Source: Pythium myriotylum (lineage: Eukaryota > Oomycota > Peronosporomycetes > Pythiales > Pythiaceae). From it: 64,000 nucleotides of DNA. Position numbers and translations under genes: made by a program. Positions 32,176 to 43,190 of this stretch are shown piece by piece. The DNA is taken from the NCBI GenBank assembly GCA_023091665.1, contig JALJCQ010000019.1:310001-374000 (forward strand), written 5' to 3'. The notes beneath the pieces are model-generated. The model made no database searches, had not been told where the DNA came from, and saw only the letters and a list, made by a program, of their open reading frames with translations. Each line of letters starts with the position of its first letter. Positions within the stretch are counted from its first letter, which is position 1.

Positions 32176-32727
32176 TCAGCAATAAAAGAAGTCCCCAACG
32201 ACGCGTTGGACGTCGCAGCCCTGGGTGGTCACGAAGGCTTTGTACGTCTGCCACGTCGTGAGTGGGTAGCGCCAGCCGAGCCGCACCACAAAAGAGACTG
32301 ACGTGTCGTTCGAAGCCACGGGCTTTAGGTACAGGAACGCGTCGCGTGTGATCGGCACGAGTGCTGTGCCGTTCGAAGTGTTAAGATCAGAGGTCGCTTT
32401 CGCCATGGCTTTCTTTTGGTCGGCGAGCATGGCCTGGGCGAGGCTTTGGATGAACTGTTGGCGATCGCGAGACGTCAGCACGATCCGGCTGTCTTGAATG
32501 CGGATTTTGTTGTTTGCAAAGAGCCCATTGCCACCGCCTTCCGAACTGCCTTCCTCCTCCTCCTCCACGTCTTGTTCATCCGATAACGCCATGCTCTCTA
32601 GAGCACTTTCATCCACGAGCTTCAAGACTGTTGGTGTCTTGTCTTGCGGCGAGACGGCACGCACGACGAGCACACAACTTGCGGCAACGAGGCTGGCGAG
32701 CAAGAGGACATGCGACAACTGCACCAT
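32176..32727 (-). CDS. Small secreted protein of unknown function
   Basis: 183 residues. The N-terminus MVQLSHVLLLASLVAASCVL is a good signal peptide, cleaved near VRA. An acidic Glu/Ser/Gly stretch follows (EEEEEGSSEGGG), then a mixed region with an NTSNGT glycosylation sequon and a hydrophobic C-terminal half ending in two Cys-containing segments (TQGCDVQ, DFFYC). I do not recognise the family. It could be an extracellular or ER-luminal protein. Confidence 0.6.
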   Translation of the reverse strand: MVQLSHVLLLASLVAASCVLVVRAVSPQDKTPTVLKLVDESALESMALSDEQDVEEEEEGSSEGGGNGLFANNKIRIQDSRIVLTSRDRQQFIQSLAQAMLADQKKAMAKATSDLNTSNGTALVPITRDAFLYLKPVASNDTSVSFVVRLGWRYPLTTWQTYKAFVTTQGCDVQRVVGDFFYC

Positions 32728-33396
32728 GGTGGACGAACTGGTTGTGCATTTGGTTGCAAGGCTTCATACAACGGCAGTCCATTAGTCGAGATCTCTAGGA
32801 ATCGTCTTCGTTGCCATTTCCACGCGTTGCTCGAGCGGCTTGCGCTTCAGAACGCGATTTTCTCTTCGAAGGCGCCGCGTGGCCGAGGACACTTCCGCAA
32901 AAAAACTCCCCCGCTCTGTGACCACACCCAACCGTGCTTGAAGCTGGCTGATGACAGGGAAAACGCTGGATCTTTTCACGAGACAGGTGATCTCATCAGT
33001 ACAGCACATCCACGTGTGTCACAAGCGCCTCTCCCATGAGGTGACAGTCGGCTGCGTGTGCGTGGGACGTGGCCAGCGCTTGCATCTGTGATGACCGCCT
33101 TCGCACGCCACAACGCGACACGGCAGCGTTCGCTCGGACAAGCGAAGGGGCCAGCGTGGGCTGTTGTCCCACGTGGTCTCATCAATGGAGCCCATCCATC
33201 ATCTGATGATTCATTCATCCCGTTAAAATATTTATAAATAAATATATTAATGGGAGACAACACCAGGCGTTCCATTTACGTGGACTACATCAACCATCAT
33301 GTTGACCACACAGGATACTTCTCGTGGTGTGGTCCACGTCGACCCGAAGATTCAAGCGGACGGAGAAAGCGAGCAACACGCGAGCAGATCACCGGG
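32728..33396. other. Divergent intergenic region upstream of pantothenate kinase
   Basis: About 670 nt between a minus-strand secreted protein and plus-strand PanK. A TA-rich block (AAAATATTTATAAATAAATA) lies at about 33225-33248 and is a candidate core promoter region for PanK. The PanK frame is open from an ATG at 33250, so the start may be further upstream. Confidence 0.4.
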
Positions 33397-34784
33397 ATGC
33401 GGCGCGCCGACGAGGTCTTCTGGACGCGCGTGTTCCTCTTCGGCGCGTCCTGCGTCGCTGGGCTTATCATCACACGCAAACGCAAGCTCCACCGCTTCCA
33501 CCTGCACATCCTCTCGTCCAAAGCCCACGACTATGGACGGTACTTCGGCATGGATATCGGCGGAACGCTCTCAAAGCTCGTCTACTTCCAGCCAACGTCG
33601 AGTGCGACGATGCCGCGCCATGCTGCAACTGCAGACGGTACGGAAGGGAGCCTCGAAGCGATCCAGGAGTACGTGCTGGGGCTACGCTCGGATGACCGCC
33701 AGCGCACGACCCATCGAGACGAGCGCCTGGAGCTTTCTGTAGCCTCTCTGGGCGGCACGCTGCACTTCCTGAGCTTCCCGAGCGCCAAGATGGAGTATAT
33801 CACTGACTTTGTGCGCCACCGCTTTTTCCACCGCTACATCAAGCGCATTCCTTGTACTGGCGGCGGTGCCTTTAAGGTAATGGCTACATATCTCTGACGA
33901 CTGGGGTCACATGTGTGGTGGAGAGCTCATCTGGGTGGGATTGTTGCCAGTTTTCACGCATGTTCGAAGAGAAGCTGGGGATCGAGCTCCAGAAAGAGGA
34001 TGAGATGGAATGCCTCATCCGTGGTCTAAACTTCGTGCTTCGTTTCGCCCCAGACGAATGCTATACTTTCACCGATGTGGTGCTCGACACGCAAGGTCTC
34101 GGCACGGCGACCAAGAAGATCATGCCGACGCCACCACGAGAGGAGCTGTACCCGTTCTTGTTGGTCAACATTGGCTCAGGCGTCAGCATCCTCAAAGTTA
34201 AGGGAGAGCACGAGTTCGAGCGTGTGTCAGGCACGAGTCTGGGCGGTGGCACCTTCTGGGGGCTGTGCAAGACTCTCTCCAAGCTCGAGACCTTCGACGA
34301 GGCCATGGACGCGACCGTGCTCGGCGAGTCAAGTGCCGTGGACATGACGGTCGGCGACATTTACGGAGTCGCTGGCTACGAACAGTTCCACCTCAAGTCG
34401 TCCACCGTCGCGAGCAGCTTTGGCAAGGTCGGCATGAAGCCGGAGCCTCGCAGCGGCGTCAAGGACGAGGACATGGCTCGTGCCTTGCTTTTCATGCTCA
34501 CACAGAACATCGGGCAGCTCGCGTACCTCAACGCACAACGCGTGGATACGCCTCGCATCTACTTTTGCGGCAACTTCCTTCGTCGCAACGAGATCGCGAG
34601 CCGGCAGTTGGCGTTCGCGATCGACTTTTGGTCCAAGTCGGCCATGCAGGCCCAGTTCTTCCACCACGAAGGTTTCTTCGGAGCACTCGGGTGCGTGCTG
34701 GGCCACTGGGGCGAAGAGAGCAAACCTTCTGCAGCAGGCGTCGAGTCGTTGTCACCATCCCCTGTGACTTCGACGACAGCATGA
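33397..34784 (+). CDS. Pantothenate kinase (eukaryotic type II PanK)
   Basis: Two exons, 33397-33876 and 33951-34784, phase 0 around a 74-nt intron; 437 residues. Hallmarks of eukaryotic PanK are all visible: ATP-binding GMDIGGTLSKLVYF, CTGGGAFK, LLVNIGSGVSILKV, VSGTSLGGGTFWGLC, VASSFGK, DMARALLFMLTQNIGQLAYL, FCGNFLRRN and FFGALGCVLG. It phosphorylates pantothenate, the first and controlling step of CoA synthesis. Unusually, residues 7-24 (WTRVFLFGASCVAGLIIT) form a hydrophobic segment followed by basic residues, suggesting membrane anchoring or an organelle signal. An alternative ATG at 33250 would add 49 residues. Confidence 0.92.
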
Positions 34785-35776
34785 AGTGGGCCGAAAAGTC
34801 ATCTAGCTCCACCTCTCTCCCGTGAGAGACGGAGAAGGACAGAAATCAAGCACACATGGAAAAGGAAAGTGTAATGGACGAGTTCTGGATGTTGAAGTGG
34901 ACAGCACGCACGCGATTCATGGATCCCGAGGCACGTTATCCGGCTGATCCTGTGTTGTCGATCGATTGAGAGAGCGAGCGTTAGTCAGCCATCGCTGGCC
35001 TCTACTGTACCCGTGCACGCTCTCACCACTGGACGACGGTCATCTGGATGGAGGAAGCACACGCCACTGCGCGTCGGCGGCTTTTCCATTTGACGAGGTC
35101 GCAGCTGGCATGCGACTGGCACCACGGTCGTGTGGACGAGAGACACTTGGGACAGCCGCTTCCACTTGCTGAGGTCGAAGGACGCACTTTGGTCTGGCGG
35201 AAGAGAAGCAACCGGATGGATCATCCACGCTGGATGAGATTGGAACGAGCACTACTGACGAGAGCAATCGCCTGGTTCTGTCGGCGGGTTAAAGGTGCAA
35301 GAGCATGGATGGTCTGATCGAGGTCGCTGCCACCCAGGATCAGCCAGCACAGCCGCCGGCATCCTCCTTCTCCTTCTGATGGAAGCCTCGCCTGCGACGG
35401 ATTCGTCGATTCTGATGAGAAACGTGGCCAGAAGGATGGATCTAGTGAGGCCACGTGGGAGCTTCCGAACGGATTGATTGTTTTGCCGAGAACCAGGACC
35501 TGAGAACACGGGATCCAGACAACATAGGGGGAATGGCGAAAGCACGTGTTGCAGTCCTTTGTTTGGCTCGTTAAATACTCTATGATGCAATGCTAAATAA
35601 GGGGATCGATCTGGCGTTTTGCCATGGCTCGGCCGTCGAGACGGGGCGTTGGCATGCCGTGTGGTGGCCTCATGAAGATGCTGAGGCCCAAGGAGGCGAT
35701 CTCCGGAGCTTGGCCGGGCTGCGAGGCAGCCGAGGCTTTGTTGTCTAACTGGTTACGAGCTTGCACCAAACAGAGT
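34785..35776. other. Intergenic region downstream of PanK
   Basis: About 990 nt without a reading frame that looks like protein on either strand. It contains recurrent short GGATGGA-type words but no clear repeat unit. I see nothing else in it. Confidence 0.4.
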
Positions 35777-36160
35777 TCACGAGAGAAAGTACTCGAGGAT
35801 CTCGAGCTCCTTCTCATCAAGAGGAGCGGCCGGCTCGGCGTCGAAGGCGATGGGCGTGTAGGCCGCGAGCACCTTGGCGCAGGCCTCGTCCGAGCCGTCG
35901 GTGGCGTCGTCCTCGAGCGCGAGCGCGCAGTTCCAGGTCGTGCTCGAGCTGTTCTCGGCCGTGACCTTGGCCTTCTTCTTGGGCGAGATGACGCTCTCGT
36001 CCGGCACTTCGTCGGCCGACGTGGGCGACGTGGTTTCGTCGTCGTCGCTGTGCTTGCGCTTGAGCGGCGAGAGGCTCGGGCGCTTGACGCTGAGCGAGTT
36101 CATGGCCGAGGAGAGCTTTGGCGACTGCAGGAGGTTGGTCGGGGCGGCCGTCATCATCAT
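35777..36160 (-). CDS. Small basic/acidic protein with nuclear-localisation-like motifs, unknown function
   Basis: 127 residues beginning with three Met codons. It contains SPLKRKHSDDDE and SPKKKAKV, two classical basic nuclear-import-like clusters next to Ser-Pro sites, followed by a short acidic C-terminal half ending ELEILEYFLS. No domain is recognised. It could be a small nuclear regulator phosphorylated at Ser-Pro sites; that is inference. Codon choice is GC-rich at third positions like neighbouring genes, which supports coding. About 5.3 kb of gene-free DNA lies on its 5' side. Confidence 0.5.
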   Translation of the reverse strand: MMMTAAPTNLLQSPKLSSAMNSLSVKRPSLSPLKRKHSDDDETTSPTSADEVPDESVISPKKKAKVTAENSSSTTWNCALALEDDATDGSDEACAKVLAAYTPIAFDAEPAAPLDEKELEILEYFLS

Positions 36161-39100
36161 TTAGGAAAACCGGGCGAGGGGTCTCTGGGGGGTACGCTGC
36201 GAATTGCTCAATGGCGGAGGCAATCGATCGCGGAAACTTTGTTGGCGCTCCAACTTTTTGCCGACATCGACGTTTGTTGGCGTTGGATCGTGTGATGGGT
36301 TGTACTTGGTGGGTAGGTTCGGGGACGGCCAGATGCACATAGCCAGGCCAGCTCTGGGAGGAGGAAGGGAGCAAGCGACGGGGCAGTCGGCGGAGGGGGA
36401 AGGAGCGAGGGAGGAGGAGGCGGAGGATCTGTTGCTCTGGCCCTTCTGGTCTCAGGCATCCATCACATTCCACGGACAGGCTTCCTCGTCTTCTCCGAAT
36501 CATGCGTTGGACAAATCTGGGTGGATGCTAGTTTTTTTATATTTTTTTTTCTGGCGGCGGCAACGGGAAAATAGCGACAAGATCCTCAGAAAGAAAAAGG
36601 AGGGAGATCTCACCTGCCTCCGGAATTCTGGTCAGGACGCGAAGGCTTCCACGAGGCTAAGAACGTCGGGACCGGCAGTTGGCGAAAACTGGTTTCTGAG
36701 GGTGCACGAGATTTCAGTTACGTACTCATCCTCCGGTTCTCACGAGGAAAGGGGAAGGAAGGGGAGAGATCCGATGAAACAGGTGATCCGGGATCTCACC
36801 GTGAGATTCTCCACCACTTCCTCCAAGCGACACTCTCCTCCATCCTTGGGAACAAAAAAAAAGCGAATCAATCCACAAGAACCGGGCAGACGAGGCGCGA
36901 CTGGTCGACAATCATTCTATGAGAACAGAAACGAAGAGGTTGAGTCGGTTGGACAGATTTCCGCGTGACCTGCGAGACAAACAAAGCAATCCCTAGCCCT
37001 ATTATTCCTTTGTTCCGCAATCGACGGTTCGTTTCGCGGATTTCGGATCACGCGCCAGCCGGAGATTGTTGTTCGTTCACGAATCCTTGGCGGTCTGTCC
37101 GCCGGCTGCTCGGTCATCAGTCTGGGAGCATTTGCGTGCGGGGGTGGGAAGATCTGCTTCCCCCCCCCCCCCCTCCCCCAAGATGAAGCTCTTACCGTAA
37201 AGTACCCACCATCCCACGGCCCCTCCAATCGAGCCCACGAAGTGCACGCCAGTTGACACGAGCTCTCTCTCTCGCTCTCTGAGGTTTCATGGGATCGTGG
37301 CTTCATCTCCGCCTCCCAGAAGATTCCGTCTCGCGTGCAGTGTGGTCAGCGTGGATGGAGCACGGCCGCTCCCAGATCCACTCCTCCGCACTGTTCGTGC
37401 ACTGTACAGTTTCTCCCCCGCGGATAGTTGACCGGCCGAGGCCTCTCCCCAGAGGGAGGGAGCCTCTGGTCGCTGGTCGCCTGGGACACACGTGCGCATG
37501 CCGGGTGCGTGCCACCAACAATCCCAGGCTCGTGTGAGACGTGCGGATGGCAGGGAAAGACACAGAGGACGGAAAGCCCTCCCTTGGTCCCCAATGGCTC
37601 CGCCACACACAGATCTGGCGGTCCAACTGCGTCTGGAAAAAAAGAGGTGGCGAGTGTTTCAACAAAGAGGAGGAGGAGAAAAAAAAAAGCTGATGGCCTC
37701 GCAGACAGGCAGCGCATCTAGATGAAATCTTGTTGAGCAAGTGGTGTCGCTGGAACGGCGGAGGCCTTCAACATCCACCAAACGCAACGAGAAAAGAACC
37801 TCCACTCCGTCTCGTCGTCCTCGGCGCCAGCTGGCCTGTCTGCAGCTAAACTCGGGCCCCTCTCCCACCCTTCCCATCCAACCGCCACATCCCATCTGCG
37901 TTGAGTCGAGCGACCCGGACTGTTTCATCATCGCGCGGTTGTGGGTTCGATTAATCACGTCTCGACATGCGATGGTTTGCGTAACGACCGGCTGCACCAC
38001 CGCCCCGCTCAGGTCATCTCGTCGACCACACAAAGTGCCAGTCAGCTCAGGGGTGGGCTTGAATCATTTCGCGCGGGAACTCCATGGACTCCATGGGGGG
38101 TGATTTCTATAGTCAGCAGGTGAGCACGCCGATCATCATCACCATAAACAAACCACAATGTGTACATACATGGCAGGTTTTTTTTTTCCCAGATGGAGAT
38201 TGGACGTCGCAGCCGTCGCAGTTGGGTTAGGCTCGCCAGCCGATGCCGTGGGACTCGACAATCCGACAGAACACTGTCTCGCGCTTGCTGACGAGGAACC
38301 GATCCTGTGTATCCTCCGCGAGGTGAAGGATCGATTTCTCAGCCTGGGCACGGAAGAACCAGACTCGAATTTTTAACCCTCTCGACCTTCTGCAGCCGGA
38401 CACCACTTGACTAGACCGTCGCGGCTTTCGTCGCCGAAGGTCCAAGGGCCAGATCCTGTCCACGCACGCCACTGCCTCCATGCCTCGAGCGTCTGGCTAC
38501 TGAACTCTGTACAGTTTACAGCCGGGTCGAGGTTCCGTTGAAGTGTTACCGCGCTTGGGTGATCTGTTGCAGGCCGTTTCTGCGTTTTCCCAGTTTTTCT
38601 TGGCCTGGTGGTTTGGCGGCAGACTGGGCACGGGAGTTTCTTTCTTTGGGCCCCGTGTTCACGCGTACGTAACGGCAGCGGCTTTTCGTGAAGCTGACTG
38701 GACATGAGATGTGCCACTGTTTTGTGCTTTTTTTTTTATTCTTTCAATCTCTTCCTTTCCGCGGGCGGGACTCATCCTCATCCGCCAGTCACGTTGAAGT
38801 GGCGCGCGGCCACACAACACAGGCTCGACGACCAGTCATCTCGACGCTTCAACAACCGGCAGCTCGCCGAACCGTATGGGACACAGACGGGGCCGTCGAC
38901 TTGTCGCAGAGATCGGAGCGATGGCTGGGCGAAAGTGGACCGTTTTGGGTACATGTACGTACGGACGGAAGCTCCCTTTTCTGAACGTATCCACTCGCTT
39001 GCTCCAGAACTCACCGCCCTGCTCAATCTGATACACTATTACCGTGTCGTGTCTCCTCGGGCGCGCCCGGCCATGCACCGCGCGGGTCAGCCACGCTCTG

Positions 39101-41449
39101 GATGGATGGACTGCGCCCACCGTCGGCTTGCACGGCGGTGGGCAACCGAGAGCAGCACTTGGTGGCTGCAAAATGGCAGGGAGAGCGATCGACTGATCTG
39201 GTCTTTGCTCTGAGACTGGAAGGATTACACCATCCGTCCTGCTTAGTAGTCCGCCCGCTCAAGTATGTATTAGGTTCTGTTCGGCCGGAAGAGAGGAGTG
39301 ATCCTGAGTTTCCCAGCGTAGAAAACGGTGAGGGGTTGACCTTTCAGTATTCCACCGAGTACAGTACCCATACACTGTACCCGGAACCCGGGACCCGGTA
39401 CTTTTTCGATACGGTGCCACTACTTAATGTAGAGTAGGATGCTCGAATCTAGTAAAGCGTAAACTCTTTCGGGCTCGTTGCAGAAACTTCCGTGGCTGAC
39501 GCACGCTCGCACTGCTATGTCGCAGGACGCCAGCGGCCACACGCCAACGCAACGGCAACCTTCGTTGGCGCTGCTGAAAGGTTGCCGTCAACTGCGAGAG
39601 AATAGAAAATCCTCTCGTCAACGATCCCAAAGCCACGTGCTGGCGACAAGTGTCTTGCGTGGAGGGAGCGGATCCGCCACCTGACGGCCGTCGCCTGCAC
39701 GTGGAGACTGACAAGTTGTCTTGTTTCCTCGGCTCTCTTCTCCTCGTCGTCGTGCTTCTCCGCGAACCAGTCAGTCGGGTCTAGTTGAGATGCGACGACA
39801 AGTGGGCTGACGTGGCAATCATCCGATGCCGCGCGCTTGAAGTGATGATTTCGAACCGAACAGCAACTAAAACAGACAATCATTCGTAGACAGCAGACGA
39901 GCCCGCGGGCTGACGATGGTGTGGAAGCAGGTGTCTGCGATCGAGTGAGTGCACACACGTGTCTGCTTCCACCACACGTTTTTTCCACCGTACACCCCCC
40001 GATCCTTTCGGGACTGATGGCTTGTTCCGCAGCCAACGGAACTCGCCGCGAAGGAAAACGCCTGATACTGTAGGGTTCGAGATTCCGATCCTCCTCTCCT
40101 TTTTTAAATTTTTCGGGTTGGAGGACTTCGGGGTTGGCTCTCCCGCTCCTGAGATGCTGGGCGCGCTCGTGGCTCCAGAACCAGAGACTCTGTTGCGACC
40201 GGTGACACGCTGGTTACAAATCGCATCTTCGAGTGTGTTTCCGTCCAGAATGGGTTCAAAGGTTAGTGTCCCGCCTGGGAATGTTGTCAGTCGTCCGAGT
40301 CGGTTTGTTCACCCCTAGCCCTTTCCCTCTCTCCTCTGGCTACTGTGGCACTGCGGAAGTGATGAAATTCCATTAGCAGATGAGGACTCACGAATCGAAT
40401 CAGGAATCGGTTCTGTACATCTGCGTCGAAGAGGTAGGTTGACCTTACGTACACTTCGCCACCTGATTTTTGTTCCTGCACGTTCTCTGGGTCTTCAAGA
40501 GCAAAGAAGATTACAGTGAGCGATCGTTGCCAGAGACAGGTCATCGTGGTGGAACGTCGTTACGCTCGGACGACGCTTGGCGAAGTTGCACCAGCCGTCG
40601 GTTGCTTTTCTGGATTTTGCGAGGGTGATTATCAGCCAGATTGAATGTACAAAGACTCTACATCTCAAAAGAGAAAGAAAGCTGCACAAAGAAAAGCCAT
40701 GGATTTCGCAACAACCGCCTCGACCGATGATGAGTCGCCGAAAGATGGAAGCGAGAGAGCCTCTGCCAAGAACGAAGGATGGACGTCGGTGTATCAGATC
40801 AGCTTCAACATGGCTCGGTTCCAGCCATCCCCACCACCGCCTGTCAAACCGGCAGTCTTGATGAGGAGAGCAACGGCCGTTTCGAGATTCTACATGACGT
40901 CCGTAGAGTTGGAGAGTAGGACAAGAGGCGCCGTGGATGACTCGACGCCACTTTAGCCATCCTTCGTTTGGAAAAAAGTCTTCCAGAGGGTGATCGACCG
41001 GAACGTGCTGGATGATGACGCCTCTCTCTCTCTCTCTCTCTCCTCCGTCGCCACCATCTCCGCACCGAACCGACTTCGAGAAGCCTGGGACATGGTGTCC
41101 AGCACCCATGGAACGATGGCAGCTTCCGCTTGTCACATGCTCGAGCGAACCCTCGCCGTGATTATCCCTCGGCCTGATTTTCGAAACGATTCCTCCTGGG
41201 CACACAACATTTTTTTTTTCGAAAACCCTTCGTTTCTTTGTTTTCTTTGTCCTCCTCCTCTTCAACATGACGCCAACATTTTTATTTGTGTTTTTTCTTT
41301 CTTTCTCACAAAAAACCTTCTGGTCCACCCATTTTGCGCGTGTTTTTTCCCCTCAACTTTCATTCGCGTCCGCCACGTACGAAACCCCCCTCCAACCCAG
41401 TGGATCCTCTCCTCTCCCCTTCCCCATGTCGATCCCCCCCACTCATCTC
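36161..41449. other. 5.3-kb gene-poor region
   Basis: Several open frames longer than 100 codons occur but overlap each other on both strands, lack domains and use codons unlike host genes. Simple tracts include T runs at about 36533-36550, a 14-nt C run at about 37160-37173, A runs near 37680, T runs near 38175 and 38730, and a CT repeat at 41023-41042. It lies upstream of the small nuclear-type gene and could hold long regulatory sequence, non-coding RNA or decayed sequence. I recognise no repeat family in it. Confidence 0.45.
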
Positions 41450-41960
41450 CTCGCCATCATGGGCGGCGCATGTGCCGGCACCCCTCTCCGCACCCCATGC
41501 TGCAGCTGCGTCAGTAGCTCCTATAGCGCTGCTGGGCCGCGCCGCCTCGGGCCCGCGAAGTCCAGTCGTCACGAGCCGCGAGCCTCGCCGGTTGTCTTCC
41601 TCGCCGTGTTCGCTGCCTTGGTCGTCGCCCTCGTTCTCTTCCTCCCCATCGCCAAGATGGAAGCCCTCTCCTCCGTTTTCTTCTTCTTCTTCTCTTCCGA
41701 CGCCCATCAGGCGAGACGCGCTCGCCATTTGGGCTGGAAGCGTCTCGCGCTTGTGTTCTCGCTGGCGCAGCACGGCCGTGGAGGCTCTGAGAAAGCCAAC
41801 GCCCCGCGCGTCGCTTGAGTCCTTGACCTGGCTCTCGACGAGTCTGTGGGTAGAGAAGTTAGCGGTTCGGTCGTTCTAAGTCGACCCACTCGAGTCCTTT
41901 CGAGAGCGTGTCACTCGGCGTCTGGAAGGCGGAGCGCCGGTCGCTTCCATATTGGCAGCT
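41450..41960 (-). pseudogene. Internally deleted copy of the 600-residue unknown gene at 43191-45121
   Basis: The minus-strand translation contains REHKR, TLPA, ASASRLMGVGREEEE and DGEEE in the same order as the parent C-terminal part, but with many substitutions, indels and loss of the last conserved part. At about 41820-41880 similarity jumps from the parent's third exon (near 43775) to its first intron/first exon (41880-41955 matches about 44917-44997, sharing TTTCGAGAGCGTGTC-like and GTCGCTTCC words). About 1.1 kb of the parent is therefore missing. Confidence 0.7.
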
Positions 41961-42177
41961 CATCGTGGAAGATGGTGCGAGTTGTAGTCCAAGTATCTCT
42001 ACGCTAGTTCTTATATACAAAGTGTCACACAATGGATGTCGAGTATACATGTATTGACGAGCCACACGCCATTCGCATTGATGAGGGCCACTCCTCACTA
42101 CTAACTCCAAGGCTCAAAGCAACTGGTGAGCCACGAATCATAGTTGCTACGGCAAGAGATTCGTGGATGTCTGATTA

Positions 42178-42863
42178 CTATCGCATTGCCCAGACCAATG
42201 GAGCGTACAAATCTCCCAACAGAGTTGCCGGAAACCCTACCGGGAGCGCCATCCCTGGTGGAATACCAAGGCTGCGACGTCCGTCCAAGTGGATCACGGT
42301 GCTTGGAGCGGCGATTGGGAGTGAAGCCAGCCGCACGAGTGGATTGACGCGAGCATCGTGGCCGATGAGTTCGCCAGCGCGGAACTCGGACGGACAGGTC
42401 CAGATGCCGACAGCGCCAGGGAACGCCGGCACGTTTCCAGGCGCGAGTCCAGTGGGAATGGCAACTGCGGTCGGGTCGATCTTCACAGCGTGGAGGTTGA
42501 AGATGATTGTTGGTGGGTCGAGCAGCTTCGCGAGCGCCGGATACTTCTTGCCCAACTCGTCGAGCAGATGGATGATCTTTCGCCCCAGCTCGATCGCACG
42601 GCCGTCGACTTGATGGAGCGTGCCAATGCCCTGCATGAACGACAGCAACGGCCACAGCTTGAAGAGATCGTTGGCGATGGTGCAGGTCATCACATCTTGT
42701 GGGAAAGAGTCTCGCGCGGCAGTCTCGATCTCTTCGCTCGTCCTCCAAACCACGCCGCTCGGTTGAAGACGCACACTCGCTTGTGGTTTTCTCACGGTTG
42801 GTGCTGCCCCGGGTCACCAACGCGCTGCTGGATGAGCTTTTTGACGGCGAGTTGGAGTCGCAT
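42178..42863 (-). CDS. Conserved-looking protein of unknown function
   Basis: Two exons, 42796-42863 and 42178-42742, around a 53-nt intron with a GTGAGA donor; phases agree and give 210 residues. The protein begins MRLQLAVKKLIQQRVG and continues TSEEIETAARDSFPQD, a soluble mixed alpha/beta-looking chain with a Pro-rich C-terminal half (IPTGLAPGNVPAFPGAVG). No signal peptide, membrane helix or known domain is seen. The frame is also open upstream of the chosen ATG, so the start may be further 5'. It lies between the parent gene at 43191-45121 and that gene's pseudogene copy. Confidence 0.45.
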
Positions 42864-43190
42864 TGGCTCCACTGGAACTCCGAAGGTGAAGACGATGATA
42901 AGAGAAAGAGGAAGGCGAAAGGATCGAGACCACGACGCCAGCCCAGCCAGACTCGCGACGACGAACAACGATGGCTAGATACCCATCATCTCGTAGCCCA
43001 GCATCTCTCTGACAATCCTATCTATCTACGACGCTTCCAACTATCGGCAGCGTCTCCGAACGAGCCGTCGACAAGTTCACCGTGTCTATTTATGACACGA
43101 CGGTACTCTCAACACCACTCCAAGCAGAAGGCAGCGTGTCAAAAGTTCAAGTTGAACCAGATCTGACTTTTATCCTGAGGTTGAACCGCC

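Noticed and set aside
36204..36968. 254-codon frame in the gene-poor region
   Set aside because: Low-complexity Lys/Arg/Ser content, no similarity, crosses T-rich tract; likely chance.
40495..41328. 277-codon minus-strand frame
   Set aside because: Runs through A/T homopolymers and CT repeats, no domain and no plausible start context.
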